Shown: positions 42,911-55,130, numbered from the stretch's first letter. The stretch is 64,000 nt of DNA from Psococerastis gibbosa (GCA_963971405.1 OZ020487.1:40521039-40585038), one strand, 5' to 3'. The notes: generated by a model not told the origin, from the sequence alone. Made by a program: numbers and translations.

Positions 42911-43380
42911 TATACTGTTTACTGAAATACAAGCCATACAATATACAATGCATTATGTTGATGCATCAATGATTTGTGTACCGTACCCTTTTATACGTGT
43001 TCATCAATGAAAACTCCCCATGTATTATGTACCGTACCGTATAGTATATTGTCGTATTATATTCCACGTGTTTCTAAATAACCCGTAGCATAATTGAACT
43101 AAATACCGCCAACCAATAATGACTCTGCAAATTTAATTAATTTTTCATGTATTAAAATACCCTTGTAATTAACTAAAATTTAGGAAACATACTGTATATA
43201 GGACAATATATAAGGTAAAAATATTTCATTATACGAACCCTAGAGGTATTTTGAATAATTAAAAACCGTTTCCATTTACAGCATGCGATGAAATGAAATA
43301 TATTGTAGAAGCCTACAAGATACCGTAATGTAAAGCCGTGATTACACCAAAAGTTGCCAACAATAAATTGTCAGTACACA
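42911..43380. other. Unassigned DNA
   Basis: AT-rich sequence; nothing is recognised. Confidence 0.4.
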
Positions 43381-44255
43381 AAAGAACCGGTCCGAGATTA
43401 CTCGAACATGCTTTCCAATTTATCAAGTAGTAGCTAGAGAAAATGAGTAATTTCATGGTAAATAATTTTCCTATAGTTAAATTTCGGGCATCTCGGGGGG
43501 GGGGGGGGTTTCCCCACCTGACGTCACTGGAGGTGAGGTAAATTCTTCTAGATAGGTCAGACCAACAAATTACCATGCAGCAATAATGGCAGGGCACGCA
43601 ATGCATTTGACCGTGAATTTTCAATCATTTTTTCAAAAACATTTTTTTTGCACAAAACCAAATAGTTTTTTGGGAAATAAATCTGTCCGGTTTCGTTACT
43701 CAATTTAACACCTAAAACATGCCTGAAGGTAGAAATCATCGATGGAAAGGTTTCACAGAAAAATTATTTTTTTGTCATTTTTCATTAAAATTTAGTTATT
43801 TTTATTTTTTTACCCACAGAAGCAAACTTTCAAGGGGCAAGCGACCCCCCGCATTTTGTCAAAATTAATAACTAATACAATATATGTGAATTTCAAAGAA
43901 ATCGTTGGAGTCGTTTTCGAGAAATTATTTTTTTAGACGATTTTTATGAGTTTTTTGAAAATAACCCCCCCCCCCCCCAAATTGAGTTAGCCCAAAATAA
44001 AAAAAAACAGTCCCGAGGTATGATTTTTGTGAACCTACATATCGAATTTCATCAAAATCGATGGAGTAGTTTGCCCGGAAATCGATGAACAGACAGAGCG
44101 ACAGAGCGACAGACAGACAGACAGACATTTCGTAATAACCACTTTTTTGGGTTCCTGGGACCTCAAAACGTGTAAATCCGTTGAAATCTCGGAATCGAAA
44201 ATTTCGACCATCACAAAGCTTTCCTTATACTACGCATAAATTGGAAAGCAAAAAT
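43381..44255 (+). repeat. R900 copy, near full length
   Basis: It starts AAAGAACCGGTCCGAGATTA and ends ATTGGAAAGCAAAAAT, 875 bp. A G run (43495-43508) and a C run (43963-43978) occur at the family positions, with CAGAGCGACAGACAGACAG near the right end. Confidence 0.9.
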
Positions 44256-45268
44256 AGTGTTCCCAACATGGGTGCTGGGATACAAAAATTGGCAACACCT
44301 ATATATAAGGTGACAAAATTTAGCAAATTGAAAACATTTTTTGGACACATTTTCACGCGTCTGTTCTGCGCAGAATGTCAACAGCTTGGTATAGTGGCAG
44401 CAGCTTGTCTCATTATGTGTAAGAAGAGAAGATCACTAGGAGACATTGCAATAATATTCATCAAAACGTCACAAATCCATGAAAATTAAAAATTGGTTTT
44501 ATCATCAGTTAAGCCTGCTGTACAATGAAAACGTACTGCTATGAAAATGTGTAAAACCCACCTTTTTTATACTCCCACGGGGGGGGGGGGGGCAGCCCTC
44601 CCTTCAAGCCTCCCGATCTCCTTGGGTGGCCCTGCAAAAGGGATACCAAGGTCAAGTCTCCTAATTTAAAAGCTGTGTGTTGATTACAATGACTTTTCCT
44701 TTTTCTACATATTTATGAAAACGGGGGAGGGGCGTCAAATGGTACACCGCCCCCTTAAAAATCGCCTAAATACGCCACTGTATTTATTCATTTATGGGGG
44801 GCTACAAACTGTACAGTATGTCAACATTTAGACGTGCATGCATTCAATTTTAAGAAAACTCGATTTCGGCTCTAAGATCGTTATTTAATGCGACATTTCT
44901 ATGTTTTTGCAGCAGAGATGAGTACTGAGTAGGGAAATTTTAAACAACAACAATAACTAGTATATAGCCTATGGATACATATATCAGCGCACAGTTTCAC
45001 AAAACGTTTACGTTAAACTTCGTGGTATTTGCAGGAGTGCAGTGCACACAACCTACTATTTCCCGTAGGTATACTTCCTTCCTGGCCTGAAATCATGAAA
45101 TTCCTGTGAGTAATTGAATCATGGCGTGTCCCGTGTGACACAAAACAGAGCGGACGTTTCAGCTGGATGTTTAGCTTTGCCTTGAGCCCGCCATATCGAT
45201 TTCATATTACGGCCCATTCATCACCGGACAGCAGACAGGTCCACATGGTCGGTAACCCCCGCAGAATG
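44256..45268. other. Unassigned DNA
   Basis: A G run at 44580-44592 and CGCCTAAATACGCCACTG at 44762-44779 suggest a one-ended hAT-type MITE. A frame at 44181-44489 begins inside R900 and is not credible. Confidence 0.4.
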
Positions 45269-45851
45269 CCACATCTCTACCCTCTATTTCCGTTTCTATT
45301 CTATGGTCATCATTCTCCGCAAATTTCTAGTTGTGTGATGAATAGCTTGATAGCGCTGCGTAGGTAGATTTTATAGGGTTGGTATTATGTATCTGTGGGT
45401 CTAATATGCCGCTTAGTAATGGCTTAACCTGGGATTAAAAATGTTAACAGGATAATTCCAGAATGGAAGGATGGGAGTAAATTTTAATAAGCAGTTGTTT
45501 TTCAGCGGAGTTTTTTGGCCACAACTCTACCCTCTACTTTCGTTTCTATTCTATGGTCATCATTCTCTGCAAATTTCTAGTTGTGTGATGAATAGCTTGA
45601 TAGCGTTGCGTAGGTTGATTTTATAGGGTTGATTTTTTTGTCATGGTAATGGCGTAACCTGGGATTAAAAATGAAAACAGGATAATTTCAGAATGGAAAG
45701 AGGGGAGTAAAATTTAATAGGCAGCATTCTTTTAGCGGAGTTTTTTTGGCCACATCTCTACCCTCTATTTCCGTTTCTATTCTATGGTCATCAATCTCCG
45801 CAAATTTCTAGTTGTGTGATGAATAGCTCGATAGCGCTGCATAGACCGTAG

Positions 45852-46088
45852 TAGTAGAATGGTTGGACACGGTCCCAGGCCACGGCGTGGGCCCATAGGA
45901 CAGTGGACCTCCTGATTATAGTGGATTCCGAACCACTTGGGAAACACAGTGAAGTCACACGATTAGTTCGGAGGTGACCAGGACAAGTCCTACCATGTTT
46001 CCCTACCGGCACTGTGCACACAACCAAGTTATCTGCATCTTTGAACCTGCTCTGGTCCGCTGGATTCAACATGGTATGGCGGCCGGCC
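45852..46088 (-). repeat. SINE-A copy (short variant), 15 bp duplication
   Basis: Reversed, it runs from GGCCGGCCGCCATACCATGT to a (TAC)n tail. CTGCATAGACCGTAG (45837-45851) and CTGCGTAGACCATAG (46089-46103) flank it, with two mismatches. It sits in the tandem array. Confidence 0.85.
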
Positions 46089-46324
46089 CTGCGTAGACCA
46101 TAGATTGTATATGATATTTTTTTATCTGTGGGCCTTCTATGCCTGCCGTTTGGTAAACGTTTAACCTGGGATTAAAAGTTGTTTTTCATAGCATTATTTT
46201 ACCGGGGCATTTTCATTTCTATTTAATTGTCATCTTTCTCCGCAAACTTCTAGTTGTGCAGTGAATAACGTGATAGGGCTGTAAGGGTAAATTTTCTAGG
46301 GTTGGTATTTTTATTTGTGTGCCT

Positions 46325-46462
46325 ACTATGCCGTTTGGTAATAACTAAACCTGGGATTAAAAATGTAAACAACAAGATAATTTTAGAATGGAATGTGCTA
46401 TTCTAAATTGTTTTGTTTACATTTCTAACTTAATAGGCTACTAAACGGCATAGTATCTAAAA
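46325..46462. mobile_element. AAACGGCATAGTA palindromic MITE, best copy
   Basis: ACTATGCCGTTTGGTAATAA and CTACTAAACGGCATAGTAT are the inverted termini. The interior arms AAAATGTAAACAAC and GTTTACATTTC also pair. Confidence 0.7.
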
Positions 46463-46584
46463 AGTGGTTCTAATAATTTTGTAAGGAGGGTAGCAATTTT
46501 TAATAAGCAGTTGTTTTTCAATGCATTTTTTTCATCGGAGTTTTTTTAACGTTGCATACATTGTTTATCTATCAGTTGATTCCA

Positions 46585-46872
46585 GCAGCCGGCCGCCATA
46601 CCAAGTTGAATCCAGCGGACCAGAGCAGGTTCAAAGCTGCAGATTACTTGGTTGTGTGCACAGTGCCGGTAGGGAAACATGGTAGGACTTGTCCTGGTCA
46701 CCTCCGAACTAATCGTGTGACTTTACTATGTTTCCCAAGTGATTCGGAATCTATTATAATCAGGAGGTCCACTGTCCTAAGGGCTGGCGTAGGACAGTCA
46801 AGTCGGGGTCGCTCTATGGGCCCAAATATGAGGGCTAAGTCGTTATTAACCCGACGAACACTACTACTACCA
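46585..46872 (+). repeat. SINE-A copy, 16 bp duplication
   Basis: CTATCAGTTGATTCCA (46569-46584) and CTATCATTTGATTCCA (46873-46888) differ at one base. The element ends CGAACACTACTACTACCA. Confidence 0.85.
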
Positions 46873-46888
46873 CTATCATTTGATTCCA

Positions 46889-47430
46889 TTCTTATTGAAG
46901 AAGCGCTCAGCAGTTAAGTCTGAACAACCAAGACTTAGTCGTGCACTAAGTTTACGTTTCCTGGAGATTGTAGACCATTATTTAAATAGCATTTGTTCAA
47001 ATCATGCCTATAGTCTGTAGAAACATCGTATCTAACATGCAGACCTGCGGTACTTACGAGCTACGAGTATTAAGGATATTTCAAAACCATTATCCATGCT
47101 GTATGCCACAAAATTAAGTAAATAAAAAATACCTAGGTATACTATTCCGAACACAAATTAAAAATAAGTCGCATTCTAGTGCTTGCCAACACATCCCAAC
47201 CAGAGTCCAGAGCTATTGTAATGTATTCTGAGAAGGGAGGGGGAGGGTGGGGGGGGGTTAAAGATTGCGTGCTGTTGCCAACCTTGAAACAAACAGTAAT
47301 GGCGTTCTAAACCGGAACCGCCCCCTAACCTAAACCTCTTCAATGAACTTCTTTCATTGCATAAAGAGGGTTTCGTATAGCCTAGTTTTAGAAATAACTG
47401 CTGCTGTACGAGAATAGGCAGCCAAATAAA
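46889..47430. other. Unassigned DNA
   Basis: A G-rich run lies at 47234-47258. Nothing else is recognised. Confidence 0.4.
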
Positions 47431-48296
47431 AAGAACCGGTCCGAGTTCACTCGAACATGCTTTCCAATTTATCAAAATTATTAGATAGAGAAAATTAGTA
47501 ATTTTATGGCAAATATTTTTCCTATGGTTAAATTTCCGATATCTGGGGGGGGGGGCGGTTGTCCACCTGACGTCACTGGAAGTGAGGTAAATTCTCGATA
47601 GGTCAAACAAACACATTAATTACCACACAGCAATAATGGCAGGGCATGCAATGCATTTGAGCGCGAATTTTCTATCATTTTTTTCAAAAAATAATTTTTT
47701 GGGCAAAACCAAATATTTTTTTGGGAAAGCAACCTATCCGGTTTCGTTACTCAATTTAACACCTAAAACATGCTTGAAGGTAGAAATCATCGATAGAAAG
47801 GTTTCGCATTTTTTAGTCATTTTTTCATTAAAATTTAGTTATTTTTATTTTTTTACCCCCAGAAGCAAACTATCAAGGGGCAAGCGACCCCCCGCATTTT
47901 GTCAACATTAATAACGACTACAATCTACGAGAATTTAAAAGAAATCGTTGGAGCCGTTTTTGAGAAATAATTTTTTTAGACGTTTTTTTGGAGTTTTTTG
48001 AAAATAAAACCCCCCCCCCCCCCAAATTGAGTTAGCCAAAAAAAAAATGGTCCTGAGGTATGATTTTTGTGAACCTACATGTCAAATTTCACTCAAATCC
48101 ACTGAGTAGTTTGCCCGGAAATCGACGAACAGACAGACCGACCGACAGACCGACCGACAGACAGACATTTTGTAAAACCCACTTTTTTGGGTTCCTGGGA
48201 CCTCAAAACGTGTAAATCCGTTGAAATCTCGGAATCGAAAATTTCGACCATCACAAAGCTTTCCTTATACTACGCATAAATTGGAAAGCAAAAAAT
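47431..48296 (+). repeat. R900 copy, near full length
   Basis: It runs from AAGAACCGGTCCGAGTTCAC to TTGGAAAGCAAAAAAT, 866 bp. It matches 43381-44255 throughout, with a GACCGACCGACAGAC variant tract. Confidence 0.9.
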
Positions 48297-48354
48297 GCTT
48301 GATAGTGATAGCTGACCTGCTGACAAAGCTATTTTTACAAATCTATTATAACCG

Positions 48355-48440
48355 AAATTAGAGGATATCATCTTAGGTTCAGAAAAATCTGGACTTGGCG
48401 GGATTCGAACCCATGAGCTATACCTTGCCGTGGTAATAAC
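48355..48440 (-). repeat. T2 tRNA-like fragment
   Basis: Reversed, GGTTCGAATCCCGCCAAGTC is followed by AGGATATCATC-type sequence as in the other T2 copies (CGAAATTAGAGGATATCATC here). The upstream half of the repeat is absent. Confidence 0.6.
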
Positions 48441-48997
48441 AATATACTCCTAGTATAATTAACATACAGGTAATAACATAACACATTAAAAATAAAAGTA
48501 ATGATTTAGCTTAGTCCACCAAATAATTTATTTTATTTTGTGTATTAAAATTATTTTTAGACTATTTAAGGAATAATCACGAAATACTATAAATTAAGTG
48601 TCACGGTCGCGACTAATTTTGAGGCCTATGGTGCGGGTACCATTTAATTGCTTCCGTGATTTGCCTACTAAAATGTTTAGAACAGCATTGCTTTGTTGCT
48701 GCCTTCAATCTTAGCATTTAAGCAACAGGAGATGAGCTTACGTTGGAGAGAGGGGTTCAGCAATTTTAATTGGTTAGAGAAAGGATTGGGTTTGAACAAT
48801 AGAATTAGCGGTTGAGACTAATGGTACAATGGAACATTGTTGACTGTTTAGAAAATTGGATACCCAGCATTATGGTTAGTAGATAGAACTGACTGACTTC
48901 AACGTTAATTACTAAATATGGTACCTGCTAGAGTTCTATACAGGAAAGATGGGACACTCACTTCCCGCCAAAAAAATTTTAATCTAGTAACTTACCC
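48441..48997. other. Unassigned DNA
   Basis: Nothing is recognised. Confidence 0.4.
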
Positions 48998-49452
48998 AGA
49001 AAACTATTTTTTAGCCATTTTTAAAGAAAATTTAGCCTTTTTCACGTCCTGAACCAAACTATCAAGAGGAATGCGAACTGGTGGGTTTTGTTTACAAAAA
49101 CAAGTACTATTATATAGTATATCTGAAATTAAAGCAATTGACGGAGCCTTTTTTTGAAAAAACATTGTTTGCCATTTTCGGTAAGTTTGAGGGTACAAAA
49201 GCCCCCCTAAATGAAGTTATCCAAAAACAATAATAATTTCCCTGTACAGTGTTTACTGTATGTGAAATTGTGAACCAACCCCTACGTATGCTGAATTTCA
49301 TCGAATTCTATTGAGTAGCTTCGAATTACCACTTTTTTGGGTTCCTGAGAACTCATAACGTGCCAATCCTTTAGAATCTAAAAAACGACAATTTTGACCA
49401 CCACATAACTTACCTTATCCGAACGTACAGTATAAATAGGAAAGCAGAAATA
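48998..49452 (+). repeat. R900 copy, old and partial
   Basis: AACTATTTTTTAGCCATTTT, CCAAACTATCAAGAGGAATG, CCACTTTTTTGGGTTCCTGA and ATAGGAAAGCAGAAATA are diverged family landmarks. The CAGA tract is absent. Confidence 0.65.
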
Positions 49453-49746
49453 AGTTGACTTAGTAAAAGTGGGTTGAAAAATGTGCGTGATCATTAATAG
49501 AGAATAATCGTGCATTTGTGATTTGATAGCCAACCAATCCAATTTTAAATGCCTACAAAAACGGATATTTAAAAAAATGAAATCAACAGCAGAAATATTA
49601 TAGAAATACTATAGAATAGGAAACCGAAGTATAATGAAAATCTTCTAGCCCTGTAGCGCGTGCAACACGACAATGTAAAACCACCAGAGGGCGGAATTGC
49701 TACCCCAATAAATATTTGGGGAAGATAAGCCCCATGCAGACTTTCA
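49453..49746. other. Unassigned DNA
   Basis: Nothing is recognised. Confidence 0.4.
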
Positions 49747-49900
49747 GACAATCGTAACTTGTCTAGTAGAGCTTGAATACAATATATACGTTTGCTCAGA
49801 TAATAATAATGTCCTGAAGGACTTTTTCATGGACCTATGCCTACTTATATTGGTCCATTGGTCCTTAGCCCAATGCCAACGACCCCATGGATTTCGGACA
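49747..49900. repeat. Two short repeat fragments
   Basis: CAATCGTAACTTGTCTAGTA then GTTTGCTCAGATAAT (49748-49805) resembles the unit at 50920 and 51501. 49815-49900 is the inverse of 27313-27395. Confidence 0.5.
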
Positions 49901-50750
49901 TTATTGCTTTCCAATTTATACGTAGTATAAGGAAAGCTTTGCGATGGTCCAAATTTTCGATTCCGAGATTTCAACGGATTTACACGTTTTGAGGTCCCAG
50001 GAACCCAAAAAAGTGGTTTTTACGAAATGTCTGTCTGTCAGTCGCTCTGTCGCTCTGTCGCTCTGTCTGTCTGTCTGTTCATCGATTTTCGGGCAAACTG
50101 CTCGGTTGATTTAAATGAAATTTGGCATGTAGGTTTATAAAAATCATACCTCGAGACTATTTTATTTTATTTAGGGCTAACTCAGTTTGGGGGGGTTTTA
50201 TTCTCAAAAAAAAATGTCTAAAAACATTATTTCTCAAAAATGGCTCCAACGATTTCTTTTAAATTCACATATATTGTAGTCATTATTAATGTTAATAAAA
50301 TGCAGGGGGTCGCTTGCCCCTTGATAGTTTGCTTCTGGGGGTAAAAAAATAAAAATAACTTAATTTTCATGAAAAATGACTAAAAAGTAATTTTCCTTTC
50401 CACCCATGATTTCTACGTTCAGGCATGTTTTAGGTGTTGAACTGAGTAACGAAACAGGACAGGTTGCTTACCCAAAAAAACGATTTGGTTCGTGCAAAAA
50501 AGTTTTTTTTCTAATGATAGAAAATTCAGTCTCAAATGCATTGCGTGCTCTGCTATTATTGCTGTTTGGTAATGTGTAGGTCTGACCTATCTAGAATTTT
50601 CGTCACCTTCGGTGACGTTAGGTGGACCCCCCTCCCCCGAAATCCGAAATTTAACCATAGGAAAATTATATTTACCATGAAATTAATAATTTTCTCTCTC
50701 TACTTTCGATAAATTGGAAAGCATGTTCGAGTAAACTCGGACCGGTTCTT
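49901..50750 (-). repeat. R900 copy, near full length, inverted
   Basis: It runs from TTATTGCTTTCCAATTTATA to AAACTCGGACCGGTTCTTTA. All landmarks appear in reverse, including CTGTCGCTCTGTCGCTCTGT. Confidence 0.9.
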
Positions 50751-50919
50751 TATATTGTTTCCGTCTACATTTTTGTCCTTTGGCAAACTGATAATTTATA
50801 CGCCCCCTATGTCAACCTTCACCGGCAACAAGCGATAATGTACTAGCTGAGACAAGCTTACAATAGAGGCAATGTAACAGGCAAGCATGACTTAACCAAG
50901 TACAGATATGAGCCACGCT

Positions 50920-51188
50920 TGGTCAGATAAATTCAACGGAATAATTTGTCTCTGAAATGAAACGCTCCAAAATCAATACCCAGGATGAAAATGCATTGCA
51001 AATTGAAAATCCCTAAATTTCGAAAATTGAGAACCATAGAGAAACTATTCCACTCCATTATAAGTTGTTATATTTTCGTGTGGATCAAGAAAAATACAAG
51101 TGACTTAGGCTACATAAAGTAGATGGGATATCTGTAATTAGTGTTACAGGCAATCGTTACTTGTGTAGTAGGGCTAGTATACAATATA
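50920..51188 (+). repeat. ~260 bp direct repeat, left unit
   Basis: AAATTCAACGGAATAATTTG, CTCCAAAATCAATACCCAGG, GTGTGGATCAAGAAAAATAC and GATATCTGTAATTAGTGTT recur at 51501-51770. The two units are separated only by a SINE-A insertion. Confidence 0.75.
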
Positions 51189-51500
51189 TAATTCCGGCCG
51201 CCATACCAAGTTGAATCCAGCGGACCAGAGCAGGTTCAAAGCTGCAGATAACTTGGTCGTGTGCACAGTGCCGGTAGGGAAACATGGTAGGACTTGTCCT
51301 GGTCACCTCCGAAGTAATCGTGTGACTTCACTGTGTTTCCCAAGTGGTTCGGAATCCACTATAATCAGGAGGTCCACTGCCCTATGGGCTGGCATAGGAC
51401 AGTCAAGTCGAGATCGCTCTATCGGCCCAAATATGAGGCCTAAGTCGTTATTAACCCGACGAACACTACTACTGCTACTACTACTACTACTACTACTACA
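51189..51500 (+). repeat. SINE-A copy, perfect 18 bp duplication
   Basis: GGGCTAGTATACAATATA lies at 51171-51188 and 51501-51518. The head CCGGCCGCCATACCAAGTTG and a long (TACTAC)n tail (51469-51499) are intact. It looks like one of the youngest insertions here. Confidence 0.92.
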
Positions 51501-51770
51501 GGGCTAGTATACAATATAAAAGTTTGCTCAGCTAAATTCAACGGACTAACTTTCTCTGAAATGCAACGTTCCAAAATCAATACATACGATGAAAAGGGCA
51601 TGAAAAAAACATTGACAATTTCGAAAATTAAAACCCATTAGAGAAACCTGGTAACCTCTATTGTACGGTGTTGTATTTTTGGGTGGATCATGAAAAATAC
51701 AAGGGACACAGGCTAAATACAGTAAATGGGATGTCTGTAATTAATGTTGGTAGCAATAAGTACGGCTCAC
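51501..51770 (+). repeat. ~260 bp direct repeat, right unit
   Basis: This is the second unit of the pair described at 50920. It contains AAATTCAACGGACTAACTTT and GGTGGATCATGAAAAATAC. Confidence 0.75.
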
Positions 51771-52892
51771 CCAGATGAAAATAACTTCTTAATCGAACCC
51801 ACATTTTTTTTTAAATTGTTAAGAAAGTACGGTTGAGGATATTAAATTCCCATGAATTTACCCAATCTTATATACCAATAGTACATAGCCAACAAAACTG
51901 GGACAAAATATCAATAAAATCATTGTATATTATTTTAAATCCCCTACGTAAATCTGTTTTGTAATTCCATAATCGGAAAATGCTATATTCATTGACTTCA
52001 TTAATTCCCATAGAAATTATCCATTACTTTTTATTAAAATATACAGCGGATATACTATAGAATAGGATTTGAAACCATTCTATTGTACAAGCTGCTACAA
52101 TAATTTGACATATCATTATTATAGGGTAAGTATAGGGTATTTAATTTACAACCCAGACAGAATTGCTTAACATTGAAAAACATCCGTTTTTTTCCAAATC
52201 TGTGGATGCTATGTTTAACTTATTGTATTTGTAGTGTTATTTGGACTCGGATGCGTATGCTGGACTTATGAGAACAGAGGCATGTTGATTTTCCCAAGGG
52301 CTGCCCCCCCTCTCTGCCCCCCCCCCTCATCGATCTCAACAGAACTGTCCTCAACTCCGATGTGACTTGGAACTGCTCGCTACAGCGTTTCCCACTGGGA
52401 TCCTTAATGTGAAGGGACGCGACACACTATCCAGGAAGTTCATACATTAAATGTATTAAATAGATTCTATAGAAAGATGGGACATTTGAGGGTGTCAAAA
52501 ATATTTTTTTTTTAATCCTGGGACCACATGCTATGTTTTTTCAATGTCTGGTGACGCGATGAGTGGCTCCAGAAATGAAAAAAATATATTTGGCGGGAAA
52601 TTATTGCCCCATCTCTCCTTTGTAGAACTCAAGTATATAAACTATACTCTTAGAGAAAGCTAGGCCTATCTACACTGTCACTGAGGCATTAGCACATTGA
52701 CCATGACAGAACTGCCTGATTTTGACGATATTTTGACGATTTTACTATATACTTTCTTGCCAATTACTTGTTGATTACTTGTATTGTATAATTAACAGAA
52801 ATATATATATATATATATATATATTTAATTATTTATTTATTCTTTATTCGTTATTTATTTATACTGTAGAATGTATGAACCATTAAGCTGTT
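51771..52892. other. Unassigned DNA with (TA)n
   Basis: A (TA)12-type run lies at 52801-52824 and C runs near 52305-52326. No gene is recognised. Confidence 0.45.
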
Positions 52893-53975
52893 ATTAAAAA
52901 AAACGTCTAAAAAACTTATTTCTCAAAAACGGCTCCAACGATTTCTCTTAAATTCACATATATTTTGTCGTTATTAATGTTGACAAAATGCGGGGGGTCG
53001 CTTGCCCCTTGATAGTTTACTTCTGGGAGTAAAAAAATAAAAATAACTCAATTTTAATGAAAAATGACTAAAAAATAATTTTTCTGTGAAACCTTTCCAC
53101 CGATGATTTCTACCTTCAGGCATGTTTTAGGTGTTAAATTGAGTAACGAAACCGGACAGATTGCTTTCCCAAAAAACTATTTGGTTTTGTGCAAAAAAAA
53201 TGTTTGTGAAAAAATGAAAATTCACCCTCAAATGCATTGCGTGCCCTGCCATTATTGCGGTGTGGAAATGTGCTAGTCTGACCTATCTAGAATTTAGTTC
53301 ACCTCCAGAGACGTCAGGGGGAAAAATCCCCCCCCCCCCCAGATGTCCGAAATTTAACAATAGGAAAATTATTTACCATGAAATTACTCATTTTCTCTAT
53401 CTACTATAGGGGTCTTCACAGTGTTCGTGCTATCGAGTTATACCTAGTTAAGTGTGTTATATCAAGTTAAGTTAACACACCAATAACCCGATAACCAAGC
53501 TAAACAGCGTGCTATCATAAACGCACTTCCAAGTTGGTTAAGTGTGTTATTTAACTTGCGCTGCGATCGATAGCTCAGGTTTGACCACCGCCATCTTTGT
53601 TTTTGTTTATTTATTTAAAACACGCGTTTAAAATTTTGTAGTATTTAAATTTATTTGTATAATCTACTATCACAAGCAATTACCGTAAATACTTACAATT
53701 ACAATAACCAAAATGAAAAAAAAAATGTAAACAAATGTGGCACTAGAGTAGAGTTCTGCCACTTTCTTTTAAACCGTGTCACGAACGTTTGACTACTACC
53801 ACGTTGTTTACCCAGTTAAATATAACTTGATAACTCACTCCCGAGGTACGCTCACGATTGTGTGTTAACTTGGATAGCACATTTAACTCGATAACTCGAT
53901 AACACCAACACTGTGAAGACCCCTTATAATTGATAAATTGGAAATCATGTTCGAGTAAACTCGGACCGGTTCTTT
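52893..53975 (-). repeat. R900 copy split by a MITE
   Basis: The left part 52893-53405 goes from AAACGTCTAAAAAACTTATT to TTACTCATTTTCTCTATCTA. After the MITE at 53409-53923 it resumes at AATTGATAAATTGGAAATCA and ends GTAAACTCGGACCGGTTCTT. Confidence 0.9.
53409..53923. mobile_element. Complete GGGGTCTTCACAGTG MITE inside R900
   Basis: GGGGTCTTCACAGTGTTCGT at the left is inverted at the right (CACCAACACTGTGAAGACCCC), with ATA on the left and TTA on the right. Further inside, GTGTTAACTTGG-type words repeat. The 515 bp element is non-coding; G-rich ends and a 3 bp site suggest a Harbinger relative. Confidence 0.85.
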
Positions 53976-54012
53976 TTATAGGCCTACTTCGCATATTTAT
54001 AATCATATTATA

Positions 54013-54190
54013 GGCGGCTATTCCATCTGTCAATAATCCGTCATTTGTGCAACAAAAATTGATGAGATTTTTGTTTTAAGGAGACTATTATGTAGATTCT
54101 TAACTTATCTGTTATAAATTAAGTTATAATATGGTAGAGACTTATTATTGATGCTCAAGTGACGGATTATTGACAAATGGAATAGCCGCC
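54013..54190. mobile_element. GGCGGCTATTCCATCTGTC MITE
   Basis: GGCGGCTATTCCATCTGTCA and TGACAAATGGAATAGCCGCC are inverted ends of a 178 bp element. AATAATCCGTCA and TGACGGATTATT pair further in. TTA at 54191-54193 is shared with the next element. Confidence 0.8.
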
Positions 54191-54193
54191 TTA

Positions 54194-54411
54194 GGCGCAT
54201 ATTCCACCAACGTCAATAGTGATAGTAAATGTAGTTTTGACGTGTAGCATACATTTTTAGTGTGTCTTTAATGTCTGCTACCACGTCAAAACTACATTTA
54301 CTATCACTATTGACGTTGGTGGAATCCCCGCCTTAAAGACAGTCTAAAAATGTCTGCTACCATGTCAATACTACATTTACTATCACTATTAACGTTGGTG
54401 GAATACGCGCC
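54194..54411. mobile_element. GGCGCATATTCCACCAACG MITE with a duplicated arm
   Basis: GGCGCATATTCCACCAACGT is inverted twice, ending at 54332 (GGAATCCCCGCC, then TTA) and again at 54411 (GGAATACGCGCC, then TTA). Each arm contains ACATTTACTATCACTATT. Confidence 0.8.
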
Positions 54412-54414
54412 TTA

Positions 54415-54744
54415 TTGATATTTATATTATCGGGCGTATCTCTCAGATTTTCGTTCCCACTGATGAACGAATTCAACGTTGAGGCGCAACTTTTCCACAC
54501 CCCTACTTCTCTCGGGATTTAACCCTTGAGGTCCCATTACTGAATTCAATAATTATAATATTCTCTTCTTCCTTACAGTGGTAATCCGTAACAGACTTTG
54601 TCATTAGTTAGTTTAATATCCGAACAGCCCCCAAAACTTTCCCAAGCTGGTACCTACTAATGTTTGTCATACTACTAGATTACTATATTAATACGACCAG
54701 TCGATAACACAGTATACCCAGTATGCTGCAATAGGCTACTTTGG
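54415..54744. other. Unassigned DNA
   Basis: Nothing is recognised. Confidence 0.4.
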
Positions 54745-54872
54745 GATGGGGCATGTCGAGGGATCCGAAATTTATCAGTAAGAAAATTATTTGCTACGGA
54801 ATTTCTTATATTATATATCTACCAATTGATAAAGGGGAAAGCATGTTCGAGTAAACTCGGACCATTTCTTAT
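54745..54872 (-). repeat. R900 left-end fragment
   Basis: GGGATCCGAAATTTATCAGT and AAGCATGTTCGAGTAAACTC identify the family start in reverse. Confidence 0.7.
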
Positions 54873-54939
54873 TACACGTATTTGTACAAACAAGACGCTG
54901 TAATTGTAGGAGACTTGGTATGAATGGATTACTAATTTA

Positions 54940-55130
54940 CCCAGCCAGGCAATTTATGTAAGGTCTGACCTACAAATTGAAAAGCACGAAGAAGAACTAT
55001 GCTATTGTTTGCCAGTCTCAAGCACAAATGCTTTATTTTTTCAGTTACGGCACTAGATTGTGAAAGATCGTAAGTTTCTAAGAATTAATTTTCCCTTAGT
55101 TGATGTCTGCCGCAGGTGGTGGTGAATTTA
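54940..55130 (-). repeat. ~195 bp repeat, inverse of 41862
   Basis: AATTTATGTAAGGTCTGACC, CAAGCACAAATGCTTTATTT and TGATGTCTGCCGCAGGTGGT are the inverse of the copy 13 kb to the left. Confidence 0.75.

Larger units (their letters stand above)
45269..46555. repeat. ~240 bp tandem array, interrupted by SINE-A and MITE
   Basis: The unit CCACATCTCTACCCTCTATT, TTCTATTCTATGGTCATCAT, GCAAATTTCTAGTTGTGTGA, TTAACCTGGGATTAAAAATG recurs at about 45269, 45519 and 45750. A diverged fourth copy after the SINE extends to about 46555. Non-coding. Confidence 0.75.
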
